From Paraburkholderia tropica (GTDB lineage: Bacteria; Pseudomonadota; Gammaproteobacteria; Burkholderiales; Burkholderiaceae): a stretch of 64,000 nt of DNA. Below, in pieces: positions 16,652 through 24,989 of this stretch; position 1 is the stretch's first letter, and the number at the start of each line of letters is the position of its first letter. Below the pieces are notes generated by a model. That model had not been told where the DNA came from. It was given only the letters and a program-made list of their open reading frames with translations, and did not search any database. The DNA is taken from positions 124,001-188,000 of the forward strand of contig NZ_FNZM01000019.1 in NCBI RefSeq assembly GCF_900109265.1, given 5' to 3'. A program made the position numbers and the translations under genes.

Positions 16652-18112
16652 ATGCAATCGTCCATCCCCGCTCTATCCGCATTCGATCTCGCCCGGCTAC
16701 AGTTCGCCTTCACTGTCTCTTTTCACATCGTCTTTCCCGCGCTTTCCATCGGTCTCGCGAGCTTCATCGCGGTGCTCGAAGCGTGCTGGCTCAAGACGCG
16801 CAAACCGTTCTACAAAGACCTCTGCCTGTTCTGGTCGAAGATCTTCGCCGTGGCCTTCGGCATGGGCGTCGTCTCGGGCGTCGTGATGAGCTACGAGTTC
16901 GGCACCAACTGGGCCGGCTTCTCGTCGTTCGCCGGTCCGATCACCGGTCCGCTGCTCATGTACGAAGTCATGACGGCGTTCTTCCTCGAAGCCGGTTTCC
17001 TCGGCATCATGCTGTTCGGCTGGAACCGCGTGAGCGCGCGCGCCCACTTCGGCGCGACGCTGATGGTCGCCATCGGCACGCTCATTTCGACGTTCTGGAT
17101 TCTCGCCTCGAATAGCTGGATGCAGACGCCGCAAGGCTTCAAGATCGTCGACGGCCACGTGGTGCCGACCGACTGGCTCAAGATCATCTTCAATCCGTCG
17201 TTCCCCTACCGACTCGCGCACATGGCGATCGCCGCGTTCATCGTGGCCGCGCTGGTGGTGGCCGCGACGGGCGCGTGGCATCTGCTCAAGGGCCGCCGCG
17301 ACCCCGCCGTGAAGAAGATGTTCTCGATGGCGCTCGGCCTGCTGCTCGTGCTCGCGCCGGTGCAGGCTTTCGTCGGCGATGCGCACGGTCTGAACACGCG
17401 CGAGTATCAACCCGCGAAGATCGCCGCGATCGAAGGGCTGTGGGACACCGAGCAAGGCGGCACCTCGCTCAACGTGTTCGGCATTCCCGACATGCAGGCG
17501 GAAACCACGCGCTACGCCGTGAAGATTCCGCACCTCGGCAGCCTGATCCTCACGCATAGCTGGGACGGCGAAATCAAGGGTCTCAAGTCGTTTCCGCCCG
17601 ATCAGCGTCCGAACTCGACGCTCATCTTCTGGACCTTCCGCGTGATGGTCGGCCTCGGCATCCTGATGATCGTGCTGGCCGTCGCGGGCTGGTGGCTGCG
17701 CAAGCGCGGCACGCTGTACGAATCGCGCCTGTTCCAGCGCTGCGTGCTGGCGATGGGGCCGACCGGCTTCATCACGCTGCTCGCGGGCTGGATCACCACC
17801 GAAGCGGGCCGCCAGCCGTGGGTCGTCTACGGCGTGATGCGCACCTCGCAGGCCGTCTCGCCGCTCACCGCGCAGCAAGTGGGCATTTCGCTGATGGCGT
17901 TCATCGCGGTGTATTTCCTCGTGTTCGGCACCGGCATCTACTACCTGCTCAAGCTGATGCGCAAGGGTCCGGCGCTGCCTGGCGCCGATGACACGCACGG
18001 CACGCATGGCACGCCGACGCCGGGCCACGCGAACGAAGCGCATCCCGCGCTCGCCGCAAACCAGACCGCGCGCCGCCCGATGTCCGCCGCCGATCAGCTG
18101 ATCGACGCCTGA
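16652..18112 (+). CDS. cydA: Cytochrome bd-type quinol oxidase subunit I (CIO-like)
   Basis: Inner-membrane oxidase subunit of 486 residues that oxidises quinol and carries hemes b558, b595 and d. His25 in the first helix (FTVSFHIVFP) corresponds to the E. coli His19 heme ligand, the FPYRLAHMAIAAF segment supplies the b558 His, and GRQPWVVYGVMRTSQ contains the conserved Q-loop-end motif and Met ligand region. The periplasmic Q-loop is short, as in the cyanide-insensitive (CioA) branch rather than E. coli CydA. The last 45 residues are polar and His/Thr-rich. The ATG at 16652 fits the family; the frame continues upstream without matches. Regulation through the FNR box at 16478 is likely. Confidence 0.94.
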   Translation: MQSSIPALSAFDLARLQFAFTVSFHIVFPALSIGLASFIAVLEACWLKTRKPFYKDLCLFWSKIFAVAFGMGVVSGVVMSYEFGTNWAGFSSFAGPITGPLLMYEVMTAFFLEAGFLGIMLFGWNRVSARAHFGATLMVAIGTLISTFWILASNSWMQTPQGFKIVDGHVVPTDWLKIIFNPSFPYRLAHMAIAAFIVAALVVAATGAWHLLKGRRDPAVKKMFSMALGLLLVLAPVQAFVGDAHGLNTREYQPAKIAAIEGLWDTEQGGTSLNVFGIPDMQAETTRYAVKIPHLGSLILTHSWDGEIKGLKSFPPDQRPNSTLIFWTFRVMVGLGILMIVLAVAGWWLRKRGTLYESRLFQRCVLAMGPTGFITLLAGWITTEAGRQPWVVYGVMRTSQAVSPLTAQQVGISLMAFIAVYFLVFGTGIYYLLKLMRKGPALPGADDTHGTHGTPTPGHANEAHPALAANQTARRPMSAADQLIDA

Positions 18113-18190
18113 CACCCGACACGCGCTTTCATCCGCATCGCACAAACGCACAAACGCACCTACGCACCTACGCAACGAGGCAAGCCACTC

Positions 18191-19195
18191 ATGGATGTCA
18201 CCGTCATCTGGGCCGCGATCATCGCGCTCGGCCTTCTGCTCTACGTCGTGCTCGACGGCTTCGATCTGGGCATCGGCATCGTGTTTCCGTTCTTCCCCGA
18301 TGAAGAAGAACGCGATCTGATGATGAACACCGTCGCGCCCGTCTGGGACGGCAACGAAACCTGGCTCGTGCTGGGCGGCGCCGGTCTGTTCGCCGTGTTC
18401 CCGATCGTCTATTCGACCGTGCTTTCGGCGCTCTATCTGCCGCTCGTTTTCATGCTCGCGTGCCTGATTTTCCGCGGCGTTTCGTTCGAGATCCGCGCCA
18501 AGGCGAACCGCACGAAGCATCTGTGGGACCTCGCCTTCATCGGCGGTTCGACGGGCGCGGCGTTCTTCCAGGGCATCGCGCTGGGCGCGTTCCTGCAAGG
18601 CATTCCGATGGCGAACGGCCAGTTCGCCGGCGATGCCTTCGGCTGGCTCACGCCGTTCACGCTGCTCTCGGGCTTCGGCCTCGTGGCGACCTATGCGCTG
18701 CTCGGCAGCTGCTGGCTCGTCGCCAAGACCGAAGGCGATCTGCAACGCCGCCTGCACAAGCTGGTCTGGCCGCTCACCGTGATGCTGCTCGGCTTCATCG
18801 GGCTCGTGAGTCTCTGGACGCCGATGCAGGACCCGACCATCGCCCACCGCTGGTTCCATTCGGGCCTGTTCTGGCGTCTCGCGCCGGTGCCGCTGCTGGT
18901 CGTGGCGTGCGCCGTGTGGATGCGCTGGGCCGTGCAGTCGCGCCATCACAAGACGCCGTTCGTCGCCGCACTCGCGCTCGTGCTGCTCGGCTACGTGGGT
19001 CTGCTCGTGAGCCTGTGGCCGTTTGCGATTCCGCAGCAACTCACGCTCTGGCAAGCCGCCGCGCCGCGCGAAAGCCAGACCTTCACGCTGATCGGCGCAT
19101 CGTTCATCCTGCCCATCATCCTCGCCTATACGGCGCTGGGTTACTGGGTCTTCCGAGGCAAGCTCCGCCATGGCGACACCCATCACTACCACTGA
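18191..19195 (+). CDS. cydB: Cytochrome bd-type quinol oxidase subunit II
   Basis: Partner subunit of CydA, 334 residues with about eight to nine transmembrane helices. It opens MDVTVIWAAIIALGLLLYVVLDGFDLGIG, and the NTVAPVWDGNETWLVLGGAGLFAVFP segment is a strong family signature. The end TALGYWVFRGKL also matches CydB. It begins 78 bp after cydA. Its 3' end overlaps the next small gene by 26 bp in another frame, so the two are translationally linked. Confidence 0.94.
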   Translation: MDVTVIWAAIIALGLLLYVVLDGFDLGIGIVFPFFPDEEERDLMMNTVAPVWDGNETWLVLGGAGLFAVFPIVYSTVLSALYLPLVFMLACLIFRGVSFEIRAKANRTKHLWDLAFIGGSTGAAFFQGIALGAFLQGIPMANGQFAGDAFGWLTPFTLLSGFGLVATYALLGSCWLVAKTEGDLQRRLHKLVWPLTVMLLGFIGLVSLWTPMQDPTIAHRWFHSGLFWRLAPVPLLVVACAVWMRWAVQSRHHKTPFVAALALVLLGYVGLLVSLWPFAIPQQLTLWQAAAPRESQTFTLIGASFILPIILAYTALGYWVFRGKLRHGDTHHYH

Positions 19196-19361
19196 AAACG
19201 CGCTTCAATCCACGCCCCGATCCGCAGCCGGCGCGCGCACGAGCAAGCTGCCGGGCTGGATCTGGTTCGTCCTGCTCTGGTGCGGCGGCGTGGGCGCGGC
19301 GGTCTCGCTCGGATTCGTCTTCAAGGTGTTCATGAATCTCACGCTGTTCGCCGTGAAATAA
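19170..19361 (+). CDS. Small single-pass bd oxidase-associated protein (DUF2474-like)
   Basis: Protein of 63 residues with a polar N-terminal third and one transmembrane helix, roughly WIWFVLLWCGGVGAAVSLGFVF cut by my limit to residues 30-50. It resembles the DUF2474 proteins encoded after CIO-type cydAB and plays the part of CydX, a small subunit that stabilises the oxidase. The start overlaps the last 26 bases of cydB in a different frame, a typical arrangement. It has no adjacent unrelated function, so a structural or assembly role is inferred. Confidence 0.78.
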   Translation: MATPITTTENALQSTPRSAAGARTSKLPGWIWFVLLWCGGVGAAVSLGFVFKVFMNLTLFAVK

Positions 19362-19393
19362 CGCGCCAGCCCGTGCTGCCCCGCGGCGCGTTA
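19359..19393. other. Inverted repeat spanning the cyd operon stop codon
   Basis: TAACGCGCC (19359-19367, including the stop codon TAA) pairs perfectly with GGCGCGTTA (19385-19393) across a 17-base spacer. No clear T-run follows, so it may be a 3' stabilising hairpin or weak terminator. Confidence 0.45.
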
Positions 19394-19430
19394 GACTGTA
19401 GGCCATCTGTCAACTCTTACGACAAGACTC

Positions 19431-20219
19431 ATGCAACAGATGACCTTCATGGAATGCGTCAAGCGCGCCTGGGGCAGCGCGCGCGAAGCCGTCACGCAGA
19501 TGCCGGGGCTGGTGATCGGCACCTTCCTGATCTACGCGGTGCTCGGCTGGCTGGCGATGGCCGGACGGCCGGTGCCGGGCGAAGGCGACGATCCCTCGAC
19601 GGGCCTGATTCTGGCGGCCAATATCGCCACGATCCTCAACGCGCTCGTCTATCTCTGGTTCACGCTCAAGATTTTCCGCTTCGTGCTGCTCGGCGAGCAG
19701 GCCACGCCCATCATGCCGGGCGGCGCGATGCCGCTCCTGCGCATGCTCGGCTACGGCCTCGTGCTGGTGATCGGCGGCGCGCTCGCCATGGCGCTGTTCT
19801 GGCTGGTGCTGCGTCCGCATCACGCAGGCGGCACGCTGTTTCTCTCGCTGGTGGTCGTCACGCTCTGGATGTGCGTGGCGGTGCGCCTGTGCCTGCTTTC
19901 TCCCGCGCTCGCCATTGGCGGACGTCTTGCATTCGGCGCAGCCTGGCGCGATAGCCGCGGCCACTTCTGGAGCCTCGCGGGCGTCGCGTTCATGGCGGCG
20001 TTGCCGGTGCTCGTCTGCGGCACGATCGTGATGGTCGGCCTCGTGTTCGCGGGCATCACGCCCGAGCGCGTGCAGACGCCCGCCGGGCTCGCCGTGCTGG
20101 CGCTCGGCCAGAGCGCCGCGAATATCGCCTTCGTGCTGGTGACGACCACGGCGCTCGCGTGGCTGCATCGACGCTATGCGAAGGAACTCGATCCGCGCCA
20201 GTCGCCGGGGAATTTCTGA
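19431..20219 (+). CDS. BPSS1780-like inner-membrane protein of unknown function
   Basis: Protein of 262 residues with about six transmembrane helices and short polar loops, resembling the BPSS1780-family membrane proteins common in Burkholderia. Recognisable pieces are MTFMECVKRAWGSAREAV at the N-terminus, a first helix around LVIGTFLIYAVLGWLAM, and WFTLKIFRFVLLGEQ in a cytoplasmic loop. The C-terminus is charged (YAKELDPRQSPGNF). It follows the cyd operon after a 69-bp gap with its own possible -10 (TAGACT near 19392). Function is unknown; I see no catalytic motif. Confidence 0.7.
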   Translation: MQQMTFMECVKRAWGSAREAVTQMPGLVIGTFLIYAVLGWLAMAGRPVPGEGDDPSTGLILAANIATILNALVYLWFTLKIFRFVLLGEQATPIMPGGAMPLLRMLGYGLVLVIGGALAMALFWLVLRPHHAGGTLFLSLVVVTLWMCVAVRLCLLSPALAIGGRLAFGAAWRDSRGHFWSLAGVAFMAALPVLVCGTIVMVGLVFAGITPERVQTPAGLAVLALGQSAANIAFVLVTTTALAWLHRRYAKELDPRQSPGNF

Positions 20220-20291
20220 TTTTCGCGGACTGATTCGCCGCATCGGCATCGCGGGACGCGCGCCGCCCCCGCGATAACCGCGAATCTCTTG

Positions 20292-20322
20292 TTGCCGACC
20301 TCCAATATTTCGAATATATTGG
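20292..20322 (+). promoter_or_regulatory. ars promoter overlapped by an ArsR-type palindrome
   Basis: TTGCCG (20292-20297) and TATATT (20315-20320) are spaced exactly 17 bp. A 21-bp near-palindrome (20302-20322), beginning CCAATATTTCGAA and ending TATATTGG, covers the -10 and spacer. Repressor bound there would block RNA polymerase. The predicted start falls at about 20327, the A of the arsR ATG, so the message should be leaderless. Confidence 0.8.
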
Positions 20323-20326
20323 AAAT

Positions 20327-20650
20327 ATGGAAGAAAAAGACATCGTGCGCGCCCTGGCCGCGCTCGCTCACGATCTGCGTCTGCGCGTGTTCCGGATGCT
20401 GGTCGTCACCGGCCCGGAAGGCCTCACGCCCGGCGCCATCGCGGCTCAACTCGACGTGCCCAATGCGACGCTCTCCTTTCACCTGAAGGAGTTGATGAAC
20501 GCAGGGTTGGTCACGCAGGAGCGCGACGGGCGCACCTTGATCTATCGGGCGGCCTACGAACAGATGAACGCGGTCCTCGGCTTCCTGACCGAGAACTGCT
20601 GCCAGGGCCAGCCCTGCCTGAGCCCCGGCGCCGACTCGTGCCGATGCTGA
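20327..20650 (+). CDS. arsR: Arsenic-responsive repressor, ArsR family
   Basis: Winged-helix repressor of 107 residues. The recognition helix is in DVPNATLSFHLKEL (about 43-56), and the wing is around QERDGRTLIY. The classical ELCVCDL arsenic site of E. coli ArsR is absent. Instead the cysteines sit at the C-terminus: Cys91-Cys92, Cys97, Cys105 and Cys107. A Cys-Cys plus third Cys near the C-terminus is the arrangement of the Acidithiobacillus ferrooxidans-type ArsR, an independently evolved As(III) site. It is the first gene of arsR-acr3-arsC-arsH and probably autoregulates through the palindrome at 20302-20322. Confidence 0.9.
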   Translation: MEEKDIVRALAALAHDLRLRVFRMLVVTGPEGLTPGAIAAQLDVPNATLSFHLKELMNAGLVTQERDGRTLIYRAAYEQMNAVLGFLTENCCQGQPCLSPGADSCRC

Positions 20651-20702
20651 ACGAAACCGCGCGCCATCCGTGCCGCGCTAACGCCTTGTCCGCCCCCTCT
20701 CC

Positions 20703-21773
20703 ATGAACACCCCCAACCTCGCCACTGCACGTCATGGCACACAGAAACCGGTCATCAGCTTCTTCGAGCGCTACCTGAGCGTCTGGGTGGCGTTGTGCAT
20801 CGTCGCGGGCATTGGGCTCGGGCAGATGCTATCCGGCGTCTTTCAGGCGATCGGCCGCATGCAATACGCCCAGGTCAATCTGCCGGTCGGCGTGCTGATC
20901 TGGGTGATGATCGTGCCGATGCTGGTGAAGGTCGATTTCGGCTCGCTGCACGAGGTGCGGCAGCACATCAAGGGGATTGGCGTCACGCTCGTGGTCAACT
21001 GGCTCGTCAAGCCGTTCACGATGGCGTTGCTCGCGTGGCTCTTCATCAAGCACCTGTTCGCGCCGATGCTGCCCGCCGCGCAACTCGACAGCTATGTGGC
21101 CGGCCTGATCCTGCTGGCCGCCGCGCCCTGCACGGCCATGGTGTTCGTCTGGAGTCGCCTGACCGGCGGCGATCCGCTCTTCACGCTTTCGCAGGTCGCG
21201 CTCAACGACAGCATCATGGTGGTTGCCTTCGCGCCGCTCGTTGCGCTGCTGCTCGGCATTTCGGCGATCACGGTGCCGTGGGCGACGTTGCTCACCTCGG
21301 TCGCGCTCTACATCGTCATCCCCGTGATCCTCGCGCAGCTGCTGCGCAAGGTGCTGCTCTCGCGCGGCGACGCGGCGTTCGAAACCGCCATGGCGAAGAT
21401 CGGCCCATGGTCGATCGCGGCGCTGCTTGCCACGCTGGTGCTGCTGTTCGCCTTCCAGGGCGAGGCGATCCTGAAGCAGCCGCTCGTGATCGTGCTGCTT
21501 GCCGTGCCGATCCTGATTCAGGTCTTTTTCAACGCGGGGCTGGCTTACTGGCTCAATCGCGCGGTCGGCGAAAAGCACAACATCGCCTGCCCGTCCGCGC
21601 TCATTGGCGCATCGAATTTTTTCGAACTGGCCGTCGCCACGGCAATCGGTCTGTTCGGTTTTCACTCCGGCGCGGCGCTCGCGACGGTCGTGGGCGTGCT
21701 GATCGAAGTGCCGGTCATGCTGCTCGTGGTGCGCATCGTGAACCGTTCGAAGAACTGGTACGAATGTGCATGA
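20703..21773 (+). CDS. acr3: Arsenite efflux permease, ACR3 family
   Basis: Inner-membrane As(III) exporter of 356 residues with about ten helices. It belongs to the ACR3 (BART) family, not ArsB: the sequence has FFERYLSVWVALCIVAGIGLG at the start and the conserved cysteine of the fourth helix in AAAPCTAMVFVW (Cys143). The stop codon TGA overlaps a possible ATG (21770) of the downstream gene. It is 52 bp after arsR. Confidence 0.92.
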   Translation: MNTPNLATARHGTQKPVISFFERYLSVWVALCIVAGIGLGQMLSGVFQAIGRMQYAQVNLPVGVLIWVMIVPMLVKVDFGSLHEVRQHIKGIGVTLVVNWLVKPFTMALLAWLFIKHLFAPMLPAAQLDSYVAGLILLAAAPCTAMVFVWSRLTGGDPLFTLSQVALNDSIMVVAFAPLVALLLGISAITVPWATLLTSVALYIVIPVILAQLLRKVLLSRGDAAFETAMAKIGPWSIAALLATLVLLFAFQGEAILKQPLVIVLLAVPILIQVFFNAGLAYWLNRAVGEKHNIACPSALIGASNFFELAVATAIGLFGFHSGAALATVVGVLIEVPVMLLVVRIVNRSKNWYECA

Positions 21774-21793
21774 ACGTTACGGAAAACAAGGCA

Positions 21794-22228
21794 ATGAGCG
21801 AAGTCACCCTCTATCACAACCCGGACTGCGGCACCTCGCGCAACACGCTCGCGATGATCCGCAATGCAGGCATCGAACCTGTCGTCATCGAATATCTGCA
21901 CAACCCGCCGTCGCGAGAGAAGCTCGTCGAATTGATCGCGCAAGCGGGCCTGAGCGTGCGCGAGGCGTTGCGCGAGAAAGGCACGCCCTACGCGGAATTG
22001 CAGCTGGACAATCCGGCATTGACCGACGCCCAGTTACTCGACGCCATGATGGCGCACCCTGTTCTTATCAACCGTCCGTTCGTGGCGACGTCGCTGGGCG
22101 TGCGCCTGTGCCGTCCGTCCGAAGTCGTGCTCGAGATCCTGCCGGGCGCGCAACATGGCGCGTTCACGAAGGAAGACGGCGAAGTCGTGATCGATACGGA
22201 GGGCAAGCGTGTCCGCTCCGGCAACTGA
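21794..22228 (+). CDS. arsC: Arsenate reductase, glutaredoxin-dependent
   Basis: Reduces arsenate to arsenite with glutathione and glutaredoxin, giving the substrate of the efflux pump. The 144-residue protein begins SEVTLYHNPDCGTSRNTL, with catalytic Cys12 in the CGTSRN motif exactly as in the E. coli plasmid ArsC. The LGVRLCRPSE and GAFTKEDGEVV segments are also typical. The ATG at 21794 is preferred, with ACAAGG upstream; an ATG at 21770 that overlaps the acr3 stop would add eight residues. It overlaps the next gene by 20 bases. Confidence 0.92.
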   Translation: MSEVTLYHNPDCGTSRNTLAMIRNAGIEPVVIEYLHNPPSREKLVELIAQAGLSVREALREKGTPYAELQLDNPALTDAQLLDAMMAHPVLINRPFVATSLGVRLCRPSEVVLEILPGAQHGAFTKEDGEVVIDTEGKRVRSGN

Positions 22229-22943
22229 TCTCGCGACCGCGCTGCCGCAAGTCGATGCGGCGCAGTTCCGCGTGCCCGATATCCAGCGCCTGCAGGCCAC
22301 GAAGGCTTGCGCGCATGCGCCGCGTATCCTGCTGCTCTATGGCTCGCTGCGCGAGCGCTCGTTCAGCCGGCTGCTGAGCGAAGAGGCGGCGCGTCTGCTC
22401 ACGGCGATGGGCGCGGAGGTGCGCACGTTCAACCCGAGCGGCTTGCCGCTCCCCGACGATGCGCCCGACACGCATCCCAAGGTCGCCGAACTGCGCGATC
22501 TGGTGCTCTGGTCGGAAGGCATGGTCTGGTGCTCGCCGGAGCGCCACGGCGCGATGACCGGCATCATGAAAGCGCAGATCGACTGGATTCCGCTTTCGGT
22601 TGGCGCGGTGCGCCCGACGCAGGGCAAAACGCTCGCGGTGATGCAGGTGAGCGGCGGCTCGCAGTCGTTCAATGCCGTGAACCAGATGCGCGTGCTCGGA
22701 CGCTGGATGCGCATGCTGACCATCCCGAACCAGTCGTCGGTGGCGAAGGCGTTCATGGAATTCGATGAAGCCGGACGCATGAAGCCTTCGGCGTACTTCG
22801 ATCGTGTCGTGGACGTGATGGAAGAACTGGTGAAGTTCACTCTGCTGACGCGCGATATCGGCCCGTATCTGGTCGACCGGTACAGCGAGCGCAAGGAAAG
22901 CGCGGAAGCGCTGATGAAGCGCGTGAATCAGACGCGTCTCTGA
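22209..22943 (+). CDS. arsH: ArsH, NADPH-dependent FMN reductase
   Basis: Flavodoxin-like organoarsenical oxidase/FMN reductase of 244 residues. The flavin phosphate loop is YGSLRERSFSR (about 44-54), and SPERHGAMTGIMKAQIDWIP is a family signature. ArsH oxidises trivalent methylated or aromatic arsenicals and also reduces FMN and quinones. The GTG start at 22209 is inside arsC, with GGAGGG (22198-22203) five bases upstream, so translation is coupled. A terminator-like hairpin follows. Confidence 0.92.
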   Translation: MSAPATDLATALPQVDAAQFRVPDIQRLQATKACAHAPRILLLYGSLRERSFSRLLSEEAARLLTAMGAEVRTFNPSGLPLPDDAPDTHPKVAELRDLVLWSEGMVWCSPERHGAMTGIMKAQIDWIPLSVGAVRPTQGKTLAVMQVSGGSQSFNAVNQMRVLGRWMRMLTIPNQSSVAKAFMEFDEAGRMKPSAYFDRVVDVMEELVKFTLLTRDIGPYLVDRYSERKESAEALMKRVNQTRL

Positions 22944-22963
22944 CGCACCTCTGACGCGCGAAC

Positions 22964-22986
22964 GGCCGGCGCGCGTGCCGGCCTTC
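22964..22986. terminator. Hairpin between arsH and the convergent methyltransferase gene
   Basis: GGCCGGC (22964-22970) pairs with GCCGGCC (22977-22983) around a 6-base loop and is followed by TTCCT. The stem is strong but the T-run weak, so termination efficiency is uncertain. Confidence 0.5.
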
Positions 22987-22994
22987 CTGGCGCA

Positions 22995-23681
22995 TCACCA
23001 CACCCCCGGCACAAACCGGTACTTCACCCGCTCCAGATACGCGCGATAGCCCGGCAGTTCCGCAGCCAGCGTGCGCTCCTCGCGCACGGCGCGCCAGCCG
23101 ATCGCCGCGACCATCGCCGGCACGCACGCCAATCCCCACCACGAGCCGAGCATCAGCGGCGTGCCCGCCAGCAGCAGAATCGCGAACGCGTACATCGGAT
23201 GGCGCACATACGCGTACGGTCCGCTATCGCTCAGCGCATGGCCGCGCTCGCGCTGGATCTTCACGACGGGCGCCGCGTAGCGGTTCGCCGCGAACACGCC
23301 GCGCGTCGCGTAGAGATCGACGAAAATCGCCACCGCGCCGCACACACTGAGCCAGACCGGCACCTGCGACCAGCGATAACGCACGGCGTCGAGACCGATC
23401 AGGCACAGCCACGCGCACCAGCCCAGCGCGACCGACACCATGAACACGCGGTCCCATCGCTGCTGCTCGCGCTGCGCGAACGGCGCGAGCCGCTCGGCGA
23501 GCAGACCCGGATCGGTACGCGCGAGCCACAGGCCGATCCAGATACCGCACGCGGCCCATTCGAGCAGCCAGAGCCACGCGGCCGGCCACGCGAGCGTGCC
23601 CGCCGACGCAAACAGCAAGACGCCCTGCAACGCGAGCCAGATGAGCGTCTGCGTGAAAAGACGCACGATCAGCGGCTTCAT
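22995..23681 (-). CDS. Isoprenylcysteine carboxyl-methyltransferase family membrane protein
   Basis: Inner-membrane protein of 228 residues with about five transmembrane helices and a C-terminal SAM-binding reentrant region typical of the ICMT/PEMT family. The signature is SDSGPYAYVRHPMYAFAILLLAG (residues about 150-172, quoted in part here), with YVRHPMY as the core, followed by EERTLAAELPGYRAYLERV. A strong AAGGAGG lies six bases before the ATG. It lies 33 bp after the NAT gene on the same strand and is probably co-transcribed. The substrate in bacteria is usually unknown; lipids and small molecules are plausible. Confidence 0.83.
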   Translation of the reverse strand: MKPLIVRLFTQTLIWLALQGVLLFASAGTLAWPAAWLWLLEWAACGIWIGLWLARTDPGLLAERLAPFAQREQQRWDRVFMVSVALGWCAWLCLIGLDAVRYRWSQVPVWLSVCGAVAIFVDLYATRGVFAANRYAAPVVKIQRERGHALSDSGPYAYVRHPMYAFAILLLAGTPLMLGSWWGLACVPAMVAAIGWRAVREERTLAAELPGYRAYLERVKYRFVPGVW

Positions 23682-23714
23682 GATGCCCTCCTTGCGCCGG
23701 CGCTCCCGCGAGGT

Positions 23715-24590
23715 TCAGCGCTTTTCGCCTCGTCCCTGCACGCGCGCGAAACTCGCCTGCATGTCGAAGCCCGACGTGTCGATGCCGAATTGCGTCGTCA
23801 GGCAATCGTCGAGTTCGCCCGCATTGGCGAGCGTGCGATGCGTCGCGTGGCCCGCGACGTCGCGCTCCGTGTAGCGGTCGTTGAAGAGAATCGCGCGACG
23901 GCCCTCGCGCGCGATGCACACGATCAGGCAGTCCGTGAAGAACGATTGCGGCGACGCCGACGTGTACCAGTTCGCCACCTCGTAATCGCACCAGAGCGCG
24001 GGCGCGTCTTCGAAGCGATACACATCGCCCCACGCCTCGCCGTCGAAGTGCTCGAGCGTCCATTCGCGCGCGCCCGTCGCGTTCTTGCCATTCGTCACGC
24101 TCGTCTCGTTCCTCGGCGTCAGGCGCGCGGGTTCGAGCGGCGTCGCCTGCTCGCCGCGTTGCGCGAACGCGAGCGGCGCGCTCAGCGACGCGCCGCCGAA
24201 GCCCACGTCGACGAGCCACGCCTCGCCTTCGGCCTGCACGCGCAGCAGCATGTGCGTGCGCGGCGAGGCGCTGTCCTTCGGCTGACCGAACAGCACGCGC
24301 GCCGCCAGCGGTTCCACCGCGAAGCCGAGTTGCATCAGCACATGGGCGAACAGCGTGTTGTGCTCGAAACAATAGCCGCCGCGCCGCGAGTCGACGAGCT
24401 TCGCGACGATATCGGGCAACGCGATCGACACGCCGCGCGCCGAAAACGGATTGAGGTTTTCGAACGGTATCGCGCACGGATGCAGACGATGCAGCGTGCG
24501 CAGCACGTCGAGCGTCGCGGCGCGCGGTCCGTCGTAGCCGATGCGGGCGAAATAACGATCGAGATCGAGCTTGAAATCCTGGTCGGACAT
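23715..24590 (-). CDS. nat: Arylamine N-acetyltransferase
   Basis: Cytosolic acetyl-CoA-dependent enzyme of 291 residues that acetylates arylamines and hydrazines. The catalytic triad is visible: Cys74 in RRGGYCFEHN, His113 in RTHMLL and Asp128 in LVDVGFGG. The opening FKLDLDRYFARIGYDGPRA and CAIPFENLNPF are the family N-terminus. It is the first gene of a two-gene unit with the ICMT-family gene and is divergent from the Fur-controlled block. Substrate preference is not readable. Confidence 0.93.
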   Translation of the reverse strand: MSDQDFKLDLDRYFARIGYDGPRAATLDVLRTLHRLHPCAIPFENLNPFSARGVSIALPDIVAKLVDSRRGGYCFEHNTLFAHVLMQLGFAVEPLAARVLFGQPKDSASPRTHMLLRVQAEGEAWLVDVGFGGASLSAPLAFAQRGEQATPLEPARLTPRNETSVTNGKNATGAREWTLEHFDGEAWGDVYRFEDAPALWCDYEVANWYTSASPQSFFTDCLIVCIAREGRRAILFNDRYTERDVAGHATHRTLANAGELDDCLTTQFGIDTSGFDMQASFARVQGRGEKR

Positions 24591-24836
24591 GGAAACAGCC
24601 TGGCGTTAAAAATGAAAGGTATGAGGTCGGGGTGACGCGAGCGGCGCGCATTGCCATAGCGCATCGCTTTCGCACATTGCAGACACCCACGGCAAACGCG
24701 TTTTAAGTGCGCGAATTACGTCGATGATAAGCGACTTCTTTCGTCATACAGAATCGCCTTTTTTAACCTTTCTTTATCGCCCGAATTCACGTCGACAGGT
24801 AATCGTAAACACAGCCCTTACGCCCTGTAATCATCG

Positions 24837-24851
24837 TGAGAATCATTCTCA
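24837..24851. promoter_or_regulatory. Fur box in front of the iron-uptake block
   Basis: TGAGAATCATTCTCA is a perfect 7-1-7 palindrome and matches the Fur 7-1-7 core TGATAAT-N-ATTATCA at 12 of 14 arm positions. It sits immediately before the -35 of the promoter at 24858-24886. The rest of the 399-bp gap 24591-24989 shows no gene. Confidence 0.85.
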
Positions 24852-24857
24852 TTTGTG

Positions 24858-24886
24858 TTGACCTTCAAGATATCGCTGAGTACGAT
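24858..24886 (+). promoter_or_regulatory. Promoter of the porin-propeller-DyP-Fbp block
   Basis: TTGACC (24858-24863) and TACGAT (24881-24886) are separated by 17 bp. The predicted transcript has a leader of about 100 bases ending in AAGGAA four bases before the oprB ATG at 24990. The adjacent Fur box implies iron repression. Confidence 0.6.
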
Positions 24887-24989
24887 GGCGGCGTCTTGGA
24901 GACTCTTGAAGACTCAGGAATTAAGGCGCCAACACCAGCGCATGCGCGACTCGATCCCTCGGCGAAGAATTAAATAATTAAGGAATACG

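Noticed and set aside
16697..19192. 831-codon open frame antisense to cydA and cydB
   Set aside because: Composition is rich in Arg/His/Glu without any fold or motif, and it mirrors a strong conserved operon on the other strand; such frames are expected at this GC.
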